Positions 1 through 7,098 of a DNA stretch of 11,805 bases are shown here, piece by piece (within the stretch, counting starts at the first letter, position 1; every line of letters begins with the position of its first letter). The stretch lies in assembly GCA_946186215.1 (NCBI GenBank), contig CAMHMM010000033.1, positions 1-11,805 on the forward strand, written 5' to 3'. The position numbers were made by a program, and so were the translations under genes. The notes under the pieces were generated by a model. The model was not told the DNA's origin, made no database searches, and was given only the letters and a program-made list of their open reading frames with translations. The DNA is from an uncultured Ruminococcus sp. (GTDB lineage Bacteria > Bacillota > Clostridia > Oscillospirales > Ruminococcaceae).

Positions 1-289
1 CTTAGTTTGCAATAATAAATTACATATATTTTAACATAAAGTGTACATTCAGACTATCCATATTTTGTCGTTTCTTACTCTTTTTTTGCTATACCCCTGT
101 CAAATTGCACAAAGCGTTAAATGCCGTATTATTGGCAAAAATTGCTCATCTGTATCACGGCACTTTTGGGACATCTGTCGGCATCTCTTTCGCTGAGCTG
201 TATTTTATGCCTGTGTGATGCACTTTTTCGCTGCTTACGTTTATAAAGCAAAAATTGATAAATAAAACATTTAGTTGGCAATTTTTTTC
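1..289. other. AT-rich noncoding upstream region
   Basis: I find no convincing gene in this stretch. It is clearly more AT-rich than the coding DNA that follows and holds several A and T runs. A 10-bp direct repeat and a possible distal promoter lie inside it. The distal promoter would be TTGTCG at 65-70 and an extended -10, TGC-TATACC, at 87-95, with a 19-nt spacer; the spacing is poor, so I do not list it separately. The region probably separates the xylan operon from an unseen gene to the left and may hold operator sites. Confidence 0.6.
135..257. repeat. Paired 10-bp repeat GCAAAAATTG, possible operator half-sites
   Basis: GCAAAAATTG occurs exactly at 135-144 and again at 248-257, 113 bp apart. 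An inverted, imperfect copy (CAATTTTTTT, 8 of 10 matches to the reverse complement) lies at 279-288, just before the proposed promoter. Repeats of this kind in front of a catabolic operon can be regulator binding sites. AT-rich DNA produces such matches by chance, so this is a weak call. Confidence 0.25.
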
Positions 290-318
290 TTGATTATTGT
301 ACAAAAAAATAGTATCAT
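290..318 (+). promoter_or_regulatory. Probable sigma-A promoter of the xylan operon
   Basis: TTGATT at 290-295 and TATCAT at 313-318 are separated by 17 nt, matching the -35 and -10 consensus in 4 and 5 of 6 positions. A T-rich stretch lies directly upstream. An 8-bp palindrome, TTGTACAA (297-304), sits in the spacer, where a bound repressor would block polymerase. Transcription would begin near 325, giving a leader of about 20 nt before the esterase start at 346. Confidence 0.5.
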
Positions 319-345
319 TAAGAAAACTTTTTTATGAGGTATGCC

Positions 346-1869
346 ATGATTAGAATTGCTAAAACAGAAAACGGGCAGGTAAGAGGTCTGCCCGCAGCAG
401 ATCCCAGAGTGACTTCTTTCAAGGGTGTCCCCTTTGCAGCACCGCCCACAGGCAAGAATCGCTGGCGTGCGCCCCAGCCCTGCGAAAACTGGGAGGGAGT
501 AAGGGACTGCCTCGAATTTGCGCCCATTCCAGTTCAGGATACACCCGGAATAGGTGACGACCTCTACTGCCGCGAGTGGCATGTAGACTCTGAGATACCC
601 ATGAGTGAGGACTGTCTGTATCTCAACATCTGGACTAATGCAAAGTCTGCAGATGAGCGTCTGCCTGTTCTGGTGTGGTATTTCGGCGGCGGCTTCCAGT
701 GGGGCTATACCGCTGAAATGGAATTTGACGGTGAAAGGCTCGCCCGCCGCGGCATCGTTGTTGTTTCGGTAGCATACCGCCTCGGTGCATTCGGATTTCT
801 TGCACATCCCGAGATCACTGCTGAAAATCCTGAAGCTCCATCTAATTTCGGCTCGCTCGATCAGCAGGCCGGACTTCACTGGGTAAAGAGAAATATCGCT
901 AATTTCGGCGGAGATCCCGATAATATCACCATCGCAGGTCAGTCCGCAGGCGGCGGCAGCGTGCTCGCACAGATGTCCTGCGCCGGCAATAAGGGCTATT
1001 TCCAGAAGGCGGCTGTTTTCAGCGGTATGTTCAGAAGCCCCTATGTTTCAAATGATTTCTTTATTCCCCGTCCCCTCAGGGATGCGGAAAAGCTGGGCGA
1101 GAAGCTTTTTGAAGCACTGGGAGTAAAAACTCTTGAGGAAGCGCGTAAGCTTGATGCGGATTTTATCCGCTCCACCTACTCTGATCTCCGCAACAAGACA
1201 GGCATTATGTATGCTATCGTAAATGACGGCAATTTCTGCACGGACGATCCCATGAAGGCATTTTATAACGGCACCCGCAACCGTGTTCCTGTTTTTGCGG
1301 GGAATACAGGTGATGAATTCATTGATTTTATCCATGTTTCGGGTGATGATGAATTCCGTGCAAAGGCAAAGGAGTATTTCGGAGATAATGCAGAAAAATT
1401 CATCGCATTCCCCGAGGCACAGGGCAACGGCAGCCTTTATGCACCCATGAGCCCCTGTGAGATAGGCGTAAAGACGGCCTTCCACGCAGAGGAAAAGCTT
1501 CCCTCACCTCAGAATTGCTACTATTACCGCTTTATTCCTGACATTCCGGGTGATGACAAGCCCGGCACATTCCATTCATGCGACCTCTGGTTCTTCTTTG
1601 AGACACTGGCAAAATGCAGCCGTCCCTATGAGGGCAGACACTATGATATCGCAAGGCAGATGTGTGATTACTGGGCTAATTTCATAAAGACGGGCGATCC
1701 CAACGGCTTCGATCTCAACGGAAACAAACTACCCGAATGGCAGGCATACACCGCAGAAAACGGCGCTGAAATGGAATTCACTTCTGAAGGTGCAGTGCCG
1801 ACGAAGGAAAGCTCGGAATACAAGGAATTTCTTCTTGACAGCGTTTTGAAAAGAGAGGGCATAATATGA
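346..1869 (+). CDS. Type-B carboxylesterase (alpha/beta hydrolase), intracellular
   Basis: This 507-residue protein belongs to the type-B carboxylesterase (para-nitrobenzyl esterase-like) family, serine hydrolases that cleave carboxylic esters. Visible family marks are the oxyanion stretch GGGF (114-117), EDCLYLN (88-94) and the nucleophile elbow GQSAG with Ser200. Glu324 in GDEF and His410 in GTFHS complete the likely triad. The length is normal for the family. No signal peptide is present, so it should act in the cytoplasm. I chose ATG 346 because GAGGT (336-340) stands 5 nt before it; ATG 334, which adds four residues, has no such site. It overlaps the GH43 gene by 4 nt (ATGA). With GH43 and GH115 downstream, removal of acetyl, feruloyl or similar esters from xylo-oligosaccharides is the natural inference. 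The exact ester is not readable from sequence. Confidence 0.88.
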   Translation: MIRIAKTENGQVRGLPAADPRVTSFKGVPFAAPPTGKNRWRAPQPCENWEGVRDCLEFAPIPVQDTPGIGDDLYCREWHVDSEIPMSEDCLYLNIWTNAKSADERLPVLVWYFGGGFQWGYTAEMEFDGERLARRGIVVVSVAYRLGAFGFLAHPEITAENPEAPSNFGSLDQQAGLHWVKRNIANFGGDPDNITIAGQSAGGGSVLAQMSCAGNKGYFQKAAVFSGMFRSPYVSNDFFIPRPLRDAEKLGEKLFEALGVKTLEEARKLDADFIRSTYSDLRNKTGIMYAIVNDGNFCTDDPMKAFYNGTRNRVPVFAGNTGDEFIDFIHVSGDDEFRAKAKEYFGDNAEKFIAFPEAQGNGSLYAPMSPCEIGVKTAFHAEEKLPSPQNCYYYRFIPDIPGDDKPGTFHSCDLWFFFETLAKCSRPYEGRHYDIARQMCDYWANFIKTGDPNGFDLNGNKLPEWQAYTAENGAEMEFTSEGAVPTKESSEYKEFLLDSVLKREGII

Positions 1870-3263
1870 AAAAGCAGGCGTTCAATCCCTATCTTCCCTC
1901 ATGGGAGTATATCCCTGACGGAGAGCCCTATGTATTCGGCGACAGGGTATATGTATACGGTTCACACGATTTTTTCAACGGATATGTTTTCTGCATGGGC
2001 GACTATGTGTGCTGGTCTGCTCCTGTGAACGATCTTTCCGACTGGCGCTATGAGGGCGTTATCTACCCGAGAAATGCCGATCCGAAAAACAAAGAGGGGA
2101 AAATGTGCCTCTATGCTCCCGATGTTACAGTCGGCCCCGACGGCAGATATTATCTTTACTATGTTCTGGATAAGATATCCATTATATCCGTTGCAGTCTG
2201 CGATACACCTGCGGGAAAATACGAGTTCTACGGTTATGTCCACTATGCGGACGGCACGCTCCTCGGTGAAAGAGATGGCGACGAGCCGCAGTTTGATCCG
2301 GGTGTTATCACCGAAAACGGCGTGACATATCTTTACAGCGGCTTCTGCGGAAGAGGCGACAAGAGCAGGACTGGCGCAAAGGTCATTACTCTTGCTGAGG
2401 ATATGCTCACTGTAACAAGAGAGCCGCAGCTTGTCATGTACGGCAGCGAATACAGCAAGGGCACAGACTACGAGGGGCACGCATTCTTTGAGGCCTCCTC
2501 CATCAGAAAATTCGGCGACAAATACTACTTCATATATTCATCCGAGGTAATGCATGAGCTGTGCTATGCGATAAGCGACAATCCTCTTGACGGCTTTGAA
2601 TACAAGGGGGTTCTCGTCAGCAATGCGGATATGCATATCGGCGGGTATAAGGATGCGGAGGTTCCTTCCGCATACGGCGGCAACAATCACGGCAGCGCGA
2701 TCATGATAAACGGTGAGTATTATATCTTCTATCACCGCCAGACCAACAATACATGGTTCTCCAGACAGGGCTGTGCAGAAAAGCTCACTATGAATCCTGA
2801 CGGCACATTCGATCAGGTGCAGATCACATCCTGCGGTCTCAACGGCGGCGCTCTTGCGGGAAAGGGTGAATACCCTGCATACATCGCCTGCAACCTCTTT
2901 ACACCAAAGCATGACCTGTATGCAGGCTCAGAGGGCGCACCCCGCATCACACAGGATGGCAAGGACGGCGACGAGATACCTGCACATATCGCAAATATCA
3001 CAGACGGTACGACTGCAGGCTTCAAATTCTTTGACTGCAAGGGCGTAACATCTGTCAGCATATTCACAAGGGGCTATGATGACGGCAAATTTGAAGTAAG
3101 GACATCTCCTGACGGAAAGGTGCTCGCTTCAATAGATATCGTTTCAAGCAATGTGTGGGAAAAATTCACCGCAAAGGCAGAGATACCCGACGGTATAAAC
3201 GCCCTGTACTTTACCTACAGGGGCAATGGCAACGCAATGTTCAGATCTTTCGTACTTGAATAA
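1866..3263 (+). CDS. GH43 family glycosidase (xylosidase/arabinofuranosidase type) with C-terminal beta-sandwich
   Basis: This 465-residue protein has the five-bladed propeller of glycoside hydrolase family 43, which removes arabinofuranosyl or xylosyl units by inversion. The N-terminal PDGEPYVF aligns with the family's ADPxPxVF, making Asp18 the likely base; the usual DP is DG here. APD at 84-86 supplies the pKa-modulating Asp86, and FFEASS (207-212) the general acid Glu209. His275 in NNHGS fits the buried metal-site His. Residues from about 335 to 465 form a second domain resembling a CBM6-like sandwich (pattern DGKFEVRTSPDGK, then WEKF, then YRGNG). There is no signal peptide. The start overlaps the esterase stop, with an AGAGAGGG site (1852-1859) 6 nt upstream, so the two are translationally coupled. 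GH43 is clear; choosing between arabinofuranosidase and xylosidase is not possible by eye. Confidence 0.9.
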   Translation: MKKQAFNPYLPSWEYIPDGEPYVFGDRVYVYGSHDFFNGYVFCMGDYVCWSAPVNDLSDWRYEGVIYPRNADPKNKEGKMCLYAPDVTVGPDGRYYLYYVLDKISIISVAVCDTPAGKYEFYGYVHYADGTLLGERDGDEPQFDPGVITENGVTYLYSGFCGRGDKSRTGAKVITLAEDMLTVTREPQLVMYGSEYSKGTDYEGHAFFEASSIRKFGDKYYFIYSSEVMHELCYAISDNPLDGFEYKGVLVSNADMHIGGYKDAEVPSAYGGNNHGSAIMINGEYYIFYHRQTNNTWFSRQGCAEKLTMNPDGTFDQVQITSCGLNGGALAGKGEYPAYIACNLFTPKHDLYAGSEGAPRITQDGKDGDEIPAHIANITDGTTAGFKFFDCKGVTSVSIFTRGYDDGKFEVRTSPDGKVLASIDIVSSNVWEKFTAKAEIPDGINALYFTYRGNGNAMFRSFVLE

Positions 3264-3268
3264 GATTT

Positions 3269-3303
3269 GTGTGTCTTCCTTGTCAAAAACAGGTAAGACA
3301 CAC
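3269..3303 (+). other. Intercistronic hairpin between GH43 and GH115
   Basis: GTGTGTCTT (3269-3277) and AAGACACAC (3295-3303) form a perfect 9-bp stem, which can extend inward after one mismatch. No T-run follows (TGAAAATGC comes next), so it is not a standard intrinsic terminator. It could be an mRNA processing or stability element that sets GH43 and GH115 levels apart, or a weak partial terminator. Confidence 0.5.
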
Positions 3304-3330
3304 TGAAAATGCACTTAGAAAGGCGCAAAT

Positions 3331-6138
3331 ATGGTCATCACATCACAGACAGCTATACAGCTTGTATATGACGAAGACTGCGGTAGCGGGATAGTAAAAT
3401 GTGCGCAGAAGGTCAAAAAGGATATCGGAGGCGTTTTCGGCACTGCAGACAGCACAGATACTCTGCGGATCGTATTCGGTATCGCAGGTGTCAGCCATGT
3501 CATAGACGGATACTGCACGGATACCTCTGAGATACAGGGCAAAAGAGAGGTCTACGGCTTTTTTGTAAATGAAAAAGAAAACGCGCTGATCATCGCCGGA
3601 AGCGACAAGCGCGGCACGATCTACGGGCTTTTCCATATCTCTGAAATGTTCGGTGTATCGCCGTTTACGGATTGGTCGGGTGTACCTTATCCGCACAGGG
3701 ACAGCTTTGAATTTACCGAAAAGGACAGCTTTGTTTCAAAGGAACCCTCGGTCGAGTACAGGGGCTTTTTTATCAATGATGAATGGCCTGCCTTCGGCAA
3801 CTGGTGCATGAAGCATTTCGGCGGCGTGAACGCAAAAATGTATGAGCATATATTTGAGCTGCTCCTAAGGCTCAAGGGAAATTATCTCTGGCCTGCCATG
3901 TGGGCATCATGCTTTGCCTGCGACGGTCCCGGGCTTGAAGCGGCGGAGCTGGCGGACGAATACGGTGTTGTGATGGGGCTTTCGCACCATGAGCCATGTC
4001 TGCGCCATGGTGAGGAATACAGCCACCTCAGAGGCAAGGATTCTATATACGGCGATGCATGGAATTTCCGCCTCAATCCCGATGGGATCACACGCTTCTG
4101 GGATGACGGCCTGAAAAGAAACGGTCATCTTGAAAATGTGATTACCGTTGGCATGAGGGGCGAAAGAGATTCGGCGATACTGGGCAATAATTCCACTCTT
4201 GAAAGCAATATCAGTCTTCTCAGGGATGTGCTCAAGGTGCAAAACGAGCTTATCCGAAAGAATGTAAATGAAGATCTGGACAGTGTTCCGAGAATGCTTG
4301 CGGTGTATAAGGAAGTTGAGGCCTTTTATTACGGAGATGAAAACACCGTCGGGCTCAGGGACTGCAGCGAGCTCGACAATGTGATCATCATGCTGTGTGA
4401 CGATAATCACGGCTATCTGCGTTCGCTCCCCGATGATGAAATGAGAAAGCATCGCGGCGGCTTCGGAATGTATTATCATTTTGATTATCACGGCGATCCT
4501 GTTTCATACGAATGGGTAAACTCCACCTATCTCCCCGAGGTATGGGAGCAGATGACCGTATGCTACGAAAAGGGTGTAAAAAGGCTGTGGATAGTGAATG
4601 TGGGCGATCTGGGGCTCAATGAGATGCCGCTTTCCTACTTTCTCGACCTTGCCTATGACTACGATAAATGGGGGAAAAGCTACTCTCCCGATGAATACAC
4701 GGAAAAGTGGATGAGAGCAAGCTTCGGTGCAGTTCTTTCCGATGATGATATCACTGCACTTGCCGCAATGCACAAGGAATATACAAGGCTTGTCCACAGC
4801 AGACGGCCTGAGCATATGAGCGCGGATATATACAGCGTCCGCTGCTGTGACGAGGCGGCACGGGTGCTTGAAAGGATAGAGAGCATTCGCAGCGAATGCA
4901 TCAGGATAGGCCAAAAGCTGCCGGTGGAATACCGCACGGCATATACCGGGCTTATCTCCTACAATGTGCTGGCGGGGCTCAATAATATTGAGATGTGGAT
5001 TAATTCCGCATACAACAGGCATTTTGCAAAGCTCGGCCTGATCGCGGCAGATCAATATGCGCAAAAGGTCAGGGAATGTCTTGCCGAGGATGCAAGACTG
5101 CGCGAGGAGCTCCACACCACCGGAAACGGCAGATTTGACGGCTTCGGCCTTGCACCGCACATCGGCTTTAAAAACTGGAACAGTGAGGAAAGCGTCAATC
5201 CCACACTCGAATATGTCATTCCCGTAGACAGAGCGGATATCAAGGCAGGACTTATTTGTGAGAACGGTGAAACGAGCGGCCATGAATGGACGGGGCGCAC
5301 ACTTGAAATGCGCCGCTTTGTTCCCGTTAAAAACGGTAGGCGCTATTCGGGATTTTTCACGGCACTTATGGGCACAGTTCCCGTAAAGTACACCGTTGAG
5401 TGTGACAAGGAATGGCTCCTGCTTGATGAAAAATGCGGTGAGCTCACAGCAGACGAGCCGATAAAAAGGCACTATGTCCGCATTGATGAAGATAAGCTGT
5501 CTGCATCCGGTGAACAGATCACTACGGATAAGGCAGTCATAACTGTAAAATACGATACTGGTACGATCAGGATAAATGTGTATGCATCGGCTGCAGGGAA
5601 CGGCAATGCATATCACGAGGAAAATGGCATCATCTGTGTTAACGCGGAGCATTTCGCAGAAAACAAATCTGTCGGCGGCTGTGGATTTGAAGCATTTGCT
5701 GATATGGGGCTCACGAGCGGCGCTGTCAGAATTTCTCCCGACATGGCAATACCTCAGGATGAAAAGCCCTTTGTACGCTATGATGTGTATACTGCTGATG
5801 CTGGCGATTTTAAGCTGATATTCGATCTACAGCCTAATAATCCTTATATATACGGCAGGGATATAGAGCTCGCATACAGTGTGAACAAGGGTGAAATACA
5901 GTACAGACAGGTGACGGGAGCGGAAAACCTCGCCGGCTCTGGAAGAATGTGGGCAGATGGTGTGCTTCGCCACATCAGGAAGGCAGAATGCAATATCCGC
6001 CTTGAAAAGGGTGCCAACAGCATTTATTTCTACGGCATATGCCACGAAAATGTACTGGAAAGGCTCACGCTTATCCGAAACGGTGAGGATGATCACGCAG
6101 TGACCGGAGCTTATTTCGGTGCACCGGAAAGTGTGTGA
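3331..6138 (+). CDS. GH115 xylan alpha-1,2-glucuronidase, intracellular
   Basis: This 935-residue protein, the usual size for glycoside hydrolase family 115, would release (4-O-methyl)glucuronic acid from xylan or xylo-oligosaccharides. Residues 1-135 form an alpha/beta N-domain. The barrel follows with strong family motifs: RGFFINDE (144-151), FELLLRLKGNYLWPAMW (175-191), GLSHHEP (216-222), MRGERD (275-280), CDDNHGYLR (356-364) and YHFDYHGDP (382-390). A helical region carries HIGFKNW (610-616), and beta-rich domains fill about 650-935. The family's GKWN-like stretch before HIG is altered to GRFDGFG. No signal peptide is visible, so it should act inside the cell on imported oligosaccharides. 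The start has an AGAAAGG site (3317-3323) 7 nt upstream. I do not assign catalytic residues. It is the signature enzyme of this operon. Confidence 0.93.
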   Translation: MVITSQTAIQLVYDEDCGSGIVKCAQKVKKDIGGVFGTADSTDTLRIVFGIAGVSHVIDGYCTDTSEIQGKREVYGFFVNEKENALIIAGSDKRGTIYGLFHISEMFGVSPFTDWSGVPYPHRDSFEFTEKDSFVSKEPSVEYRGFFINDEWPAFGNWCMKHFGGVNAKMYEHIFELLLRLKGNYLWPAMWASCFACDGPGLEAAELADEYGVVMGLSHHEPCLRHGEEYSHLRGKDSIYGDAWNFRLNPDGITRFWDDGLKRNGHLENVITVGMRGERDSAILGNNSTLESNISLLRDVLKVQNELIRKNVNEDLDSVPRMLAVYKEVEAFYYGDENTVGLRDCSELDNVIIMLCDDNHGYLRSLPDDEMRKHRGGFGMYYHFDYHGDPVSYEWVNSTYLPEVWEQMTVCYEKGVKRLWIVNVGDLGLNEMPLSYFLDLAYDYDKWGKSYSPDEYTEKWMRASFGAVLSDDDITALAAMHKEYTRLVHSRRPEHMSADIYSVRCCDEAARVLERIESIRSECIRIGQKLPVEYRTAYTGLISYNVLAGLNNIEMWINSAYNRHFAKLGLIAADQYAQKVRECLAEDARLREELHTTGNGRFDGFGLAPHIGFKNWNSEESVNPTLEYVIPVDRADIKAGLICENGETSGHEWTGRTLEMRRFVPVKNGRRYSGFFTALMGTVPVKYTVECDKEWLLLDEKCGELTADEPIKRHYVRIDEDKLSASGEQITTDKAVITVKYDTGTIRINVYASAAGNGNAYHEENGIICVNAEHFAENKSVGGCGFEAFADMGLTSGAVRISPDMAIPQDEKPFVRYDVYTADAGDFKLIFDLQPNNPYIYGRDIELAYSVNKGEIQYRQVTGAENLAGSGRMWADGVLRHIRKAECNIRLEKGANSIYFYGICHENVLERLTLIRNGEDDHAVTGAYFGAPESV

Positions 6139-6234
6139 TAATATCAGCCGAAGCAAGCATTGTGTTTTACTTCTGTGCTTTCTGAAATCAAAATCATCAG
6201 GCGGACTAACGCCGCCGCACAAGGAGGTCTTTGT

Positions 6235-6528
6235 ATGAATGACATGATAAGCATCTGCGGCTCGGACTGTTCAAAGTGCTATTGCTTTGATGCCAAGATA
6301 TGTACCGGCTGCAACAACTGCAAGGGGAAGATCTTTCACATCCCCGAAGGACAGGAATGTCCGATCTATAATTGCTGTGTCACCAAGCACGGCTATTCCG
6401 ACTGTCTCAAATGCAGCAAGATCCCCTGCGGAATATGGAAGACCACACGCGATCCCAAATTCAGCGATGAGGAATTTGAGAAAAATATCACAGAGCGCAT
6501 TGAAACGCTGCGCAGGATATCCGGCTGA
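6235..6528 (+). CDS. Small cysteine-rich DUF3795-like protein
   Basis: This 97-residue protein has 13 cysteines, nearly all in the first 65 residues. They are spaced as CxxxCxxCxC (8-17), CxxCxxC (23-29), then C42, C47-C48, C57xxC60 and C65. The layout matches the DUF3795 family, whose function is unknown; the motifs suggest bound zinc or an iron-sulfur cluster, but that is inference. A near-perfect Shine-Dalgarno, AAGGAGGT (6221-6228), 6 nt before ATG 6235 decides the start; an upstream TTG-initiated extension at 6160 has no such site. It lies 97 nt after GH115 with no terminator between, and a strong terminator follows 24 nt later. It is therefore probably the last cistron of the xylan operon, although nothing in it suggests a role in sugar use. 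Confidence 0.85.
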   Translation: MNDMISICGSDCSKCYCFDAKICTGCNNCKGKIFHIPEGQECPIYNCCVTKHGYSDCLKCSKIPCGIWKTTRDPKFSDEEFEKNITERIETLRRISG

Positions 6529-6552
6529 TCATCTGTAATGATGTAATGACAT

Positions 6553-6604
6553 TTCCGTATTGCCTTTCCCGCATTTGCACAGGATGGGCAGTACGGAATT
6601 TTTT
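6553..6604 (+). terminator. Strong intrinsic terminator ending the xylan operon
   Basis: TTCCGTATTGCC (6553-6564) pairs with GGCAGTACGGAA (6587-6598) over 12 bp with a single G-U wobble. Six T residues (6599-6604) follow immediately. This is a textbook rho-independent terminator and separates the two transcription units. Confidence 0.92.
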
Positions 6605-6667
6605 ATAAAGTGTTGGATAAAAGAGCATTTGATGAACGGCTTCGCACAAAGAAAGTACGGATAACAG

Positions 6668-6680
6668 CGGGCTTTGCCCG
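6668..6680. other. Small perfect hairpin upstream of the clpS promoter
   Basis: CGGGC-TTT-GCCCG forms a 5-bp GC-rich stem with a 3-nt loop, between the terminator and the clpS promoter. Neither strand has a following T-run. It may be a regulator site or a chance structure. The rest of 6605-6697 shows nothing else. Confidence 0.3.
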
Positions 6681-6697
6681 AAATATATTGAGATGTA

Positions 6698-6726
6698 TTG
6701 AATTATGCATCGGTTTGTGCTATAAT
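6698..6726 (+). promoter_or_regulatory. Extended -10 sigma-A promoter for the clpS-clpA-aat operon
   Basis: TTGAAT (6698-6703) and TATAAT (6721-6726) are spaced by exactly 17 nt, and TGC directly before TATAAT gives an extended -10. The -10 is perfect and the -35 matches 4 of 6. Transcription should start near 6733, leaving a leader of about 65 nt. The near-consensus form suggests steady housekeeping expression unless a repressor acts. Confidence 0.85.
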
Positions 6727-6744
6727 CTGAATATTAAGGAAAAC

Positions 6745-6776
6745 GCACTCCTGAGATCATAAGATCTGTTAGGTGC
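6745..6776 (+). promoter_or_regulatory. Leader hairpin in the clpS 5' UTR
   Basis: In the predicted leader, GCACT pairs with GGTGC (4 pairs plus a G-U) around a 4x4 internal loop. Inside that, AGATC pairs with GATCT around an ATAA loop. It ends about 20 nt before the clpS start and has no T-run. It could stabilise the 5' end or tune translation of the weakly GGTGA-led clpS. It matches no riboswitch class I recognise. Confidence 0.4.
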
Positions 6777-6797
6777 TTTAGTAAATATGGTGATGAT

Positions 6798-7097
6798 ATG
6801 TCAACACAAAGACAGTCGGGCGAAAAAACTGCCGTTAGGGTAAAGGAGCCCAGACAGTATAATGTGATAATGCTCAATGATGATTTTACCACGATGGAAT
6901 TTGTGGTACAGGTGCTTATTGATATATTTCATAAGGATCCTCTTACCGCAGAGGTGCTGATGATGAATGTCCACAAAAAGGGCAGGGCAGTCATCGGCAG
7001 GTATCCCTACGATATAGCTGTGAGCAGAGTGCAGACGGCGATGGAACGGGCAAGAAAAGAGGGCTTCCCGTTCAGGATGCTTGTAGAGGAGGCCTGA
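6798..7097 (+). CDS. clpS: ClpS, N-degron adaptor for ClpA
   Basis: This 99-residue adaptor recognises proteins with N-terminal Leu, Phe, Tyr or Trp and hands them to ClpAP. The core begins at PRQYNVIMLNDDFT; Asn27, Asp28 and His59 (in NVHKKG) align with the E. coli ClpS residues Asn34, Asp35 and His66 that hold the substrate amino group. Met33 fits the gatekeeper Met40. The first 17 residues would be the flexible N-terminal extension. The C-terminal AxxRxxGFPF pattern is also typical. So the recognition pocket looks intact, unlike some divergent paralogues. The start at 6798 has a weak GGTGA site (6789-6793); nearby ATGs at 6787 and 6793 are out of frame. It is the first gene of its operon and stops 1 nt before clpA. 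Confidence 0.95.
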   Translation: MSTQRQSGEKTAVRVKEPRQYNVIMLNDDFTTMEFVVQVLIDIFHKDPLTAEVLMMNVHKKGRAVIGRYPYDIAVSRVQTAMERARKEGFPFRMLVEEA

Positions 7098-7098
7098 A

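Noticed and set aside
334..345. Four-residue N-terminal extension of the esterase (ATG 334)
   Set aside because: The GAGGT ribosome site at 336-340 serves ATG 346 and would lie inside the extension.
271..879. Leftward open frame overlapping the esterase start
   Set aside because: It is antisense to conserved esterase residues and has no recognisable domain; the part at 271-345 is promoter and leader DNA.
4504..5652. Long open frame of 382 codons on the - strand
   Set aside because: It lies wholly inside the clear GH115 gene, shows no family motif, and is explained by the codon bias of the opposite strand.
6200..6216. GGCGG/CCGCC hairpin before the DUF3795 ribosome site
   Set aside because: A 5-bp stem in the right place to be noticed but too short, with no T-run or conserved context to call it regulatory.
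6160..6234. TTG-initiated N-terminal extension of the DUF3795 protein
   Set aside because: AAGGAGGT at 6221-6228 clearly directs initiation at ATG 6235, and the extension does not resemble the family.
6529..6797. tRNA or riboswitch in the clpS upstream region
   Set aside because: No cloverleaf, T-box or known aptamer motif is visible; only the terminator, a small hairpin, the promoter and the leader hairpin are supported.
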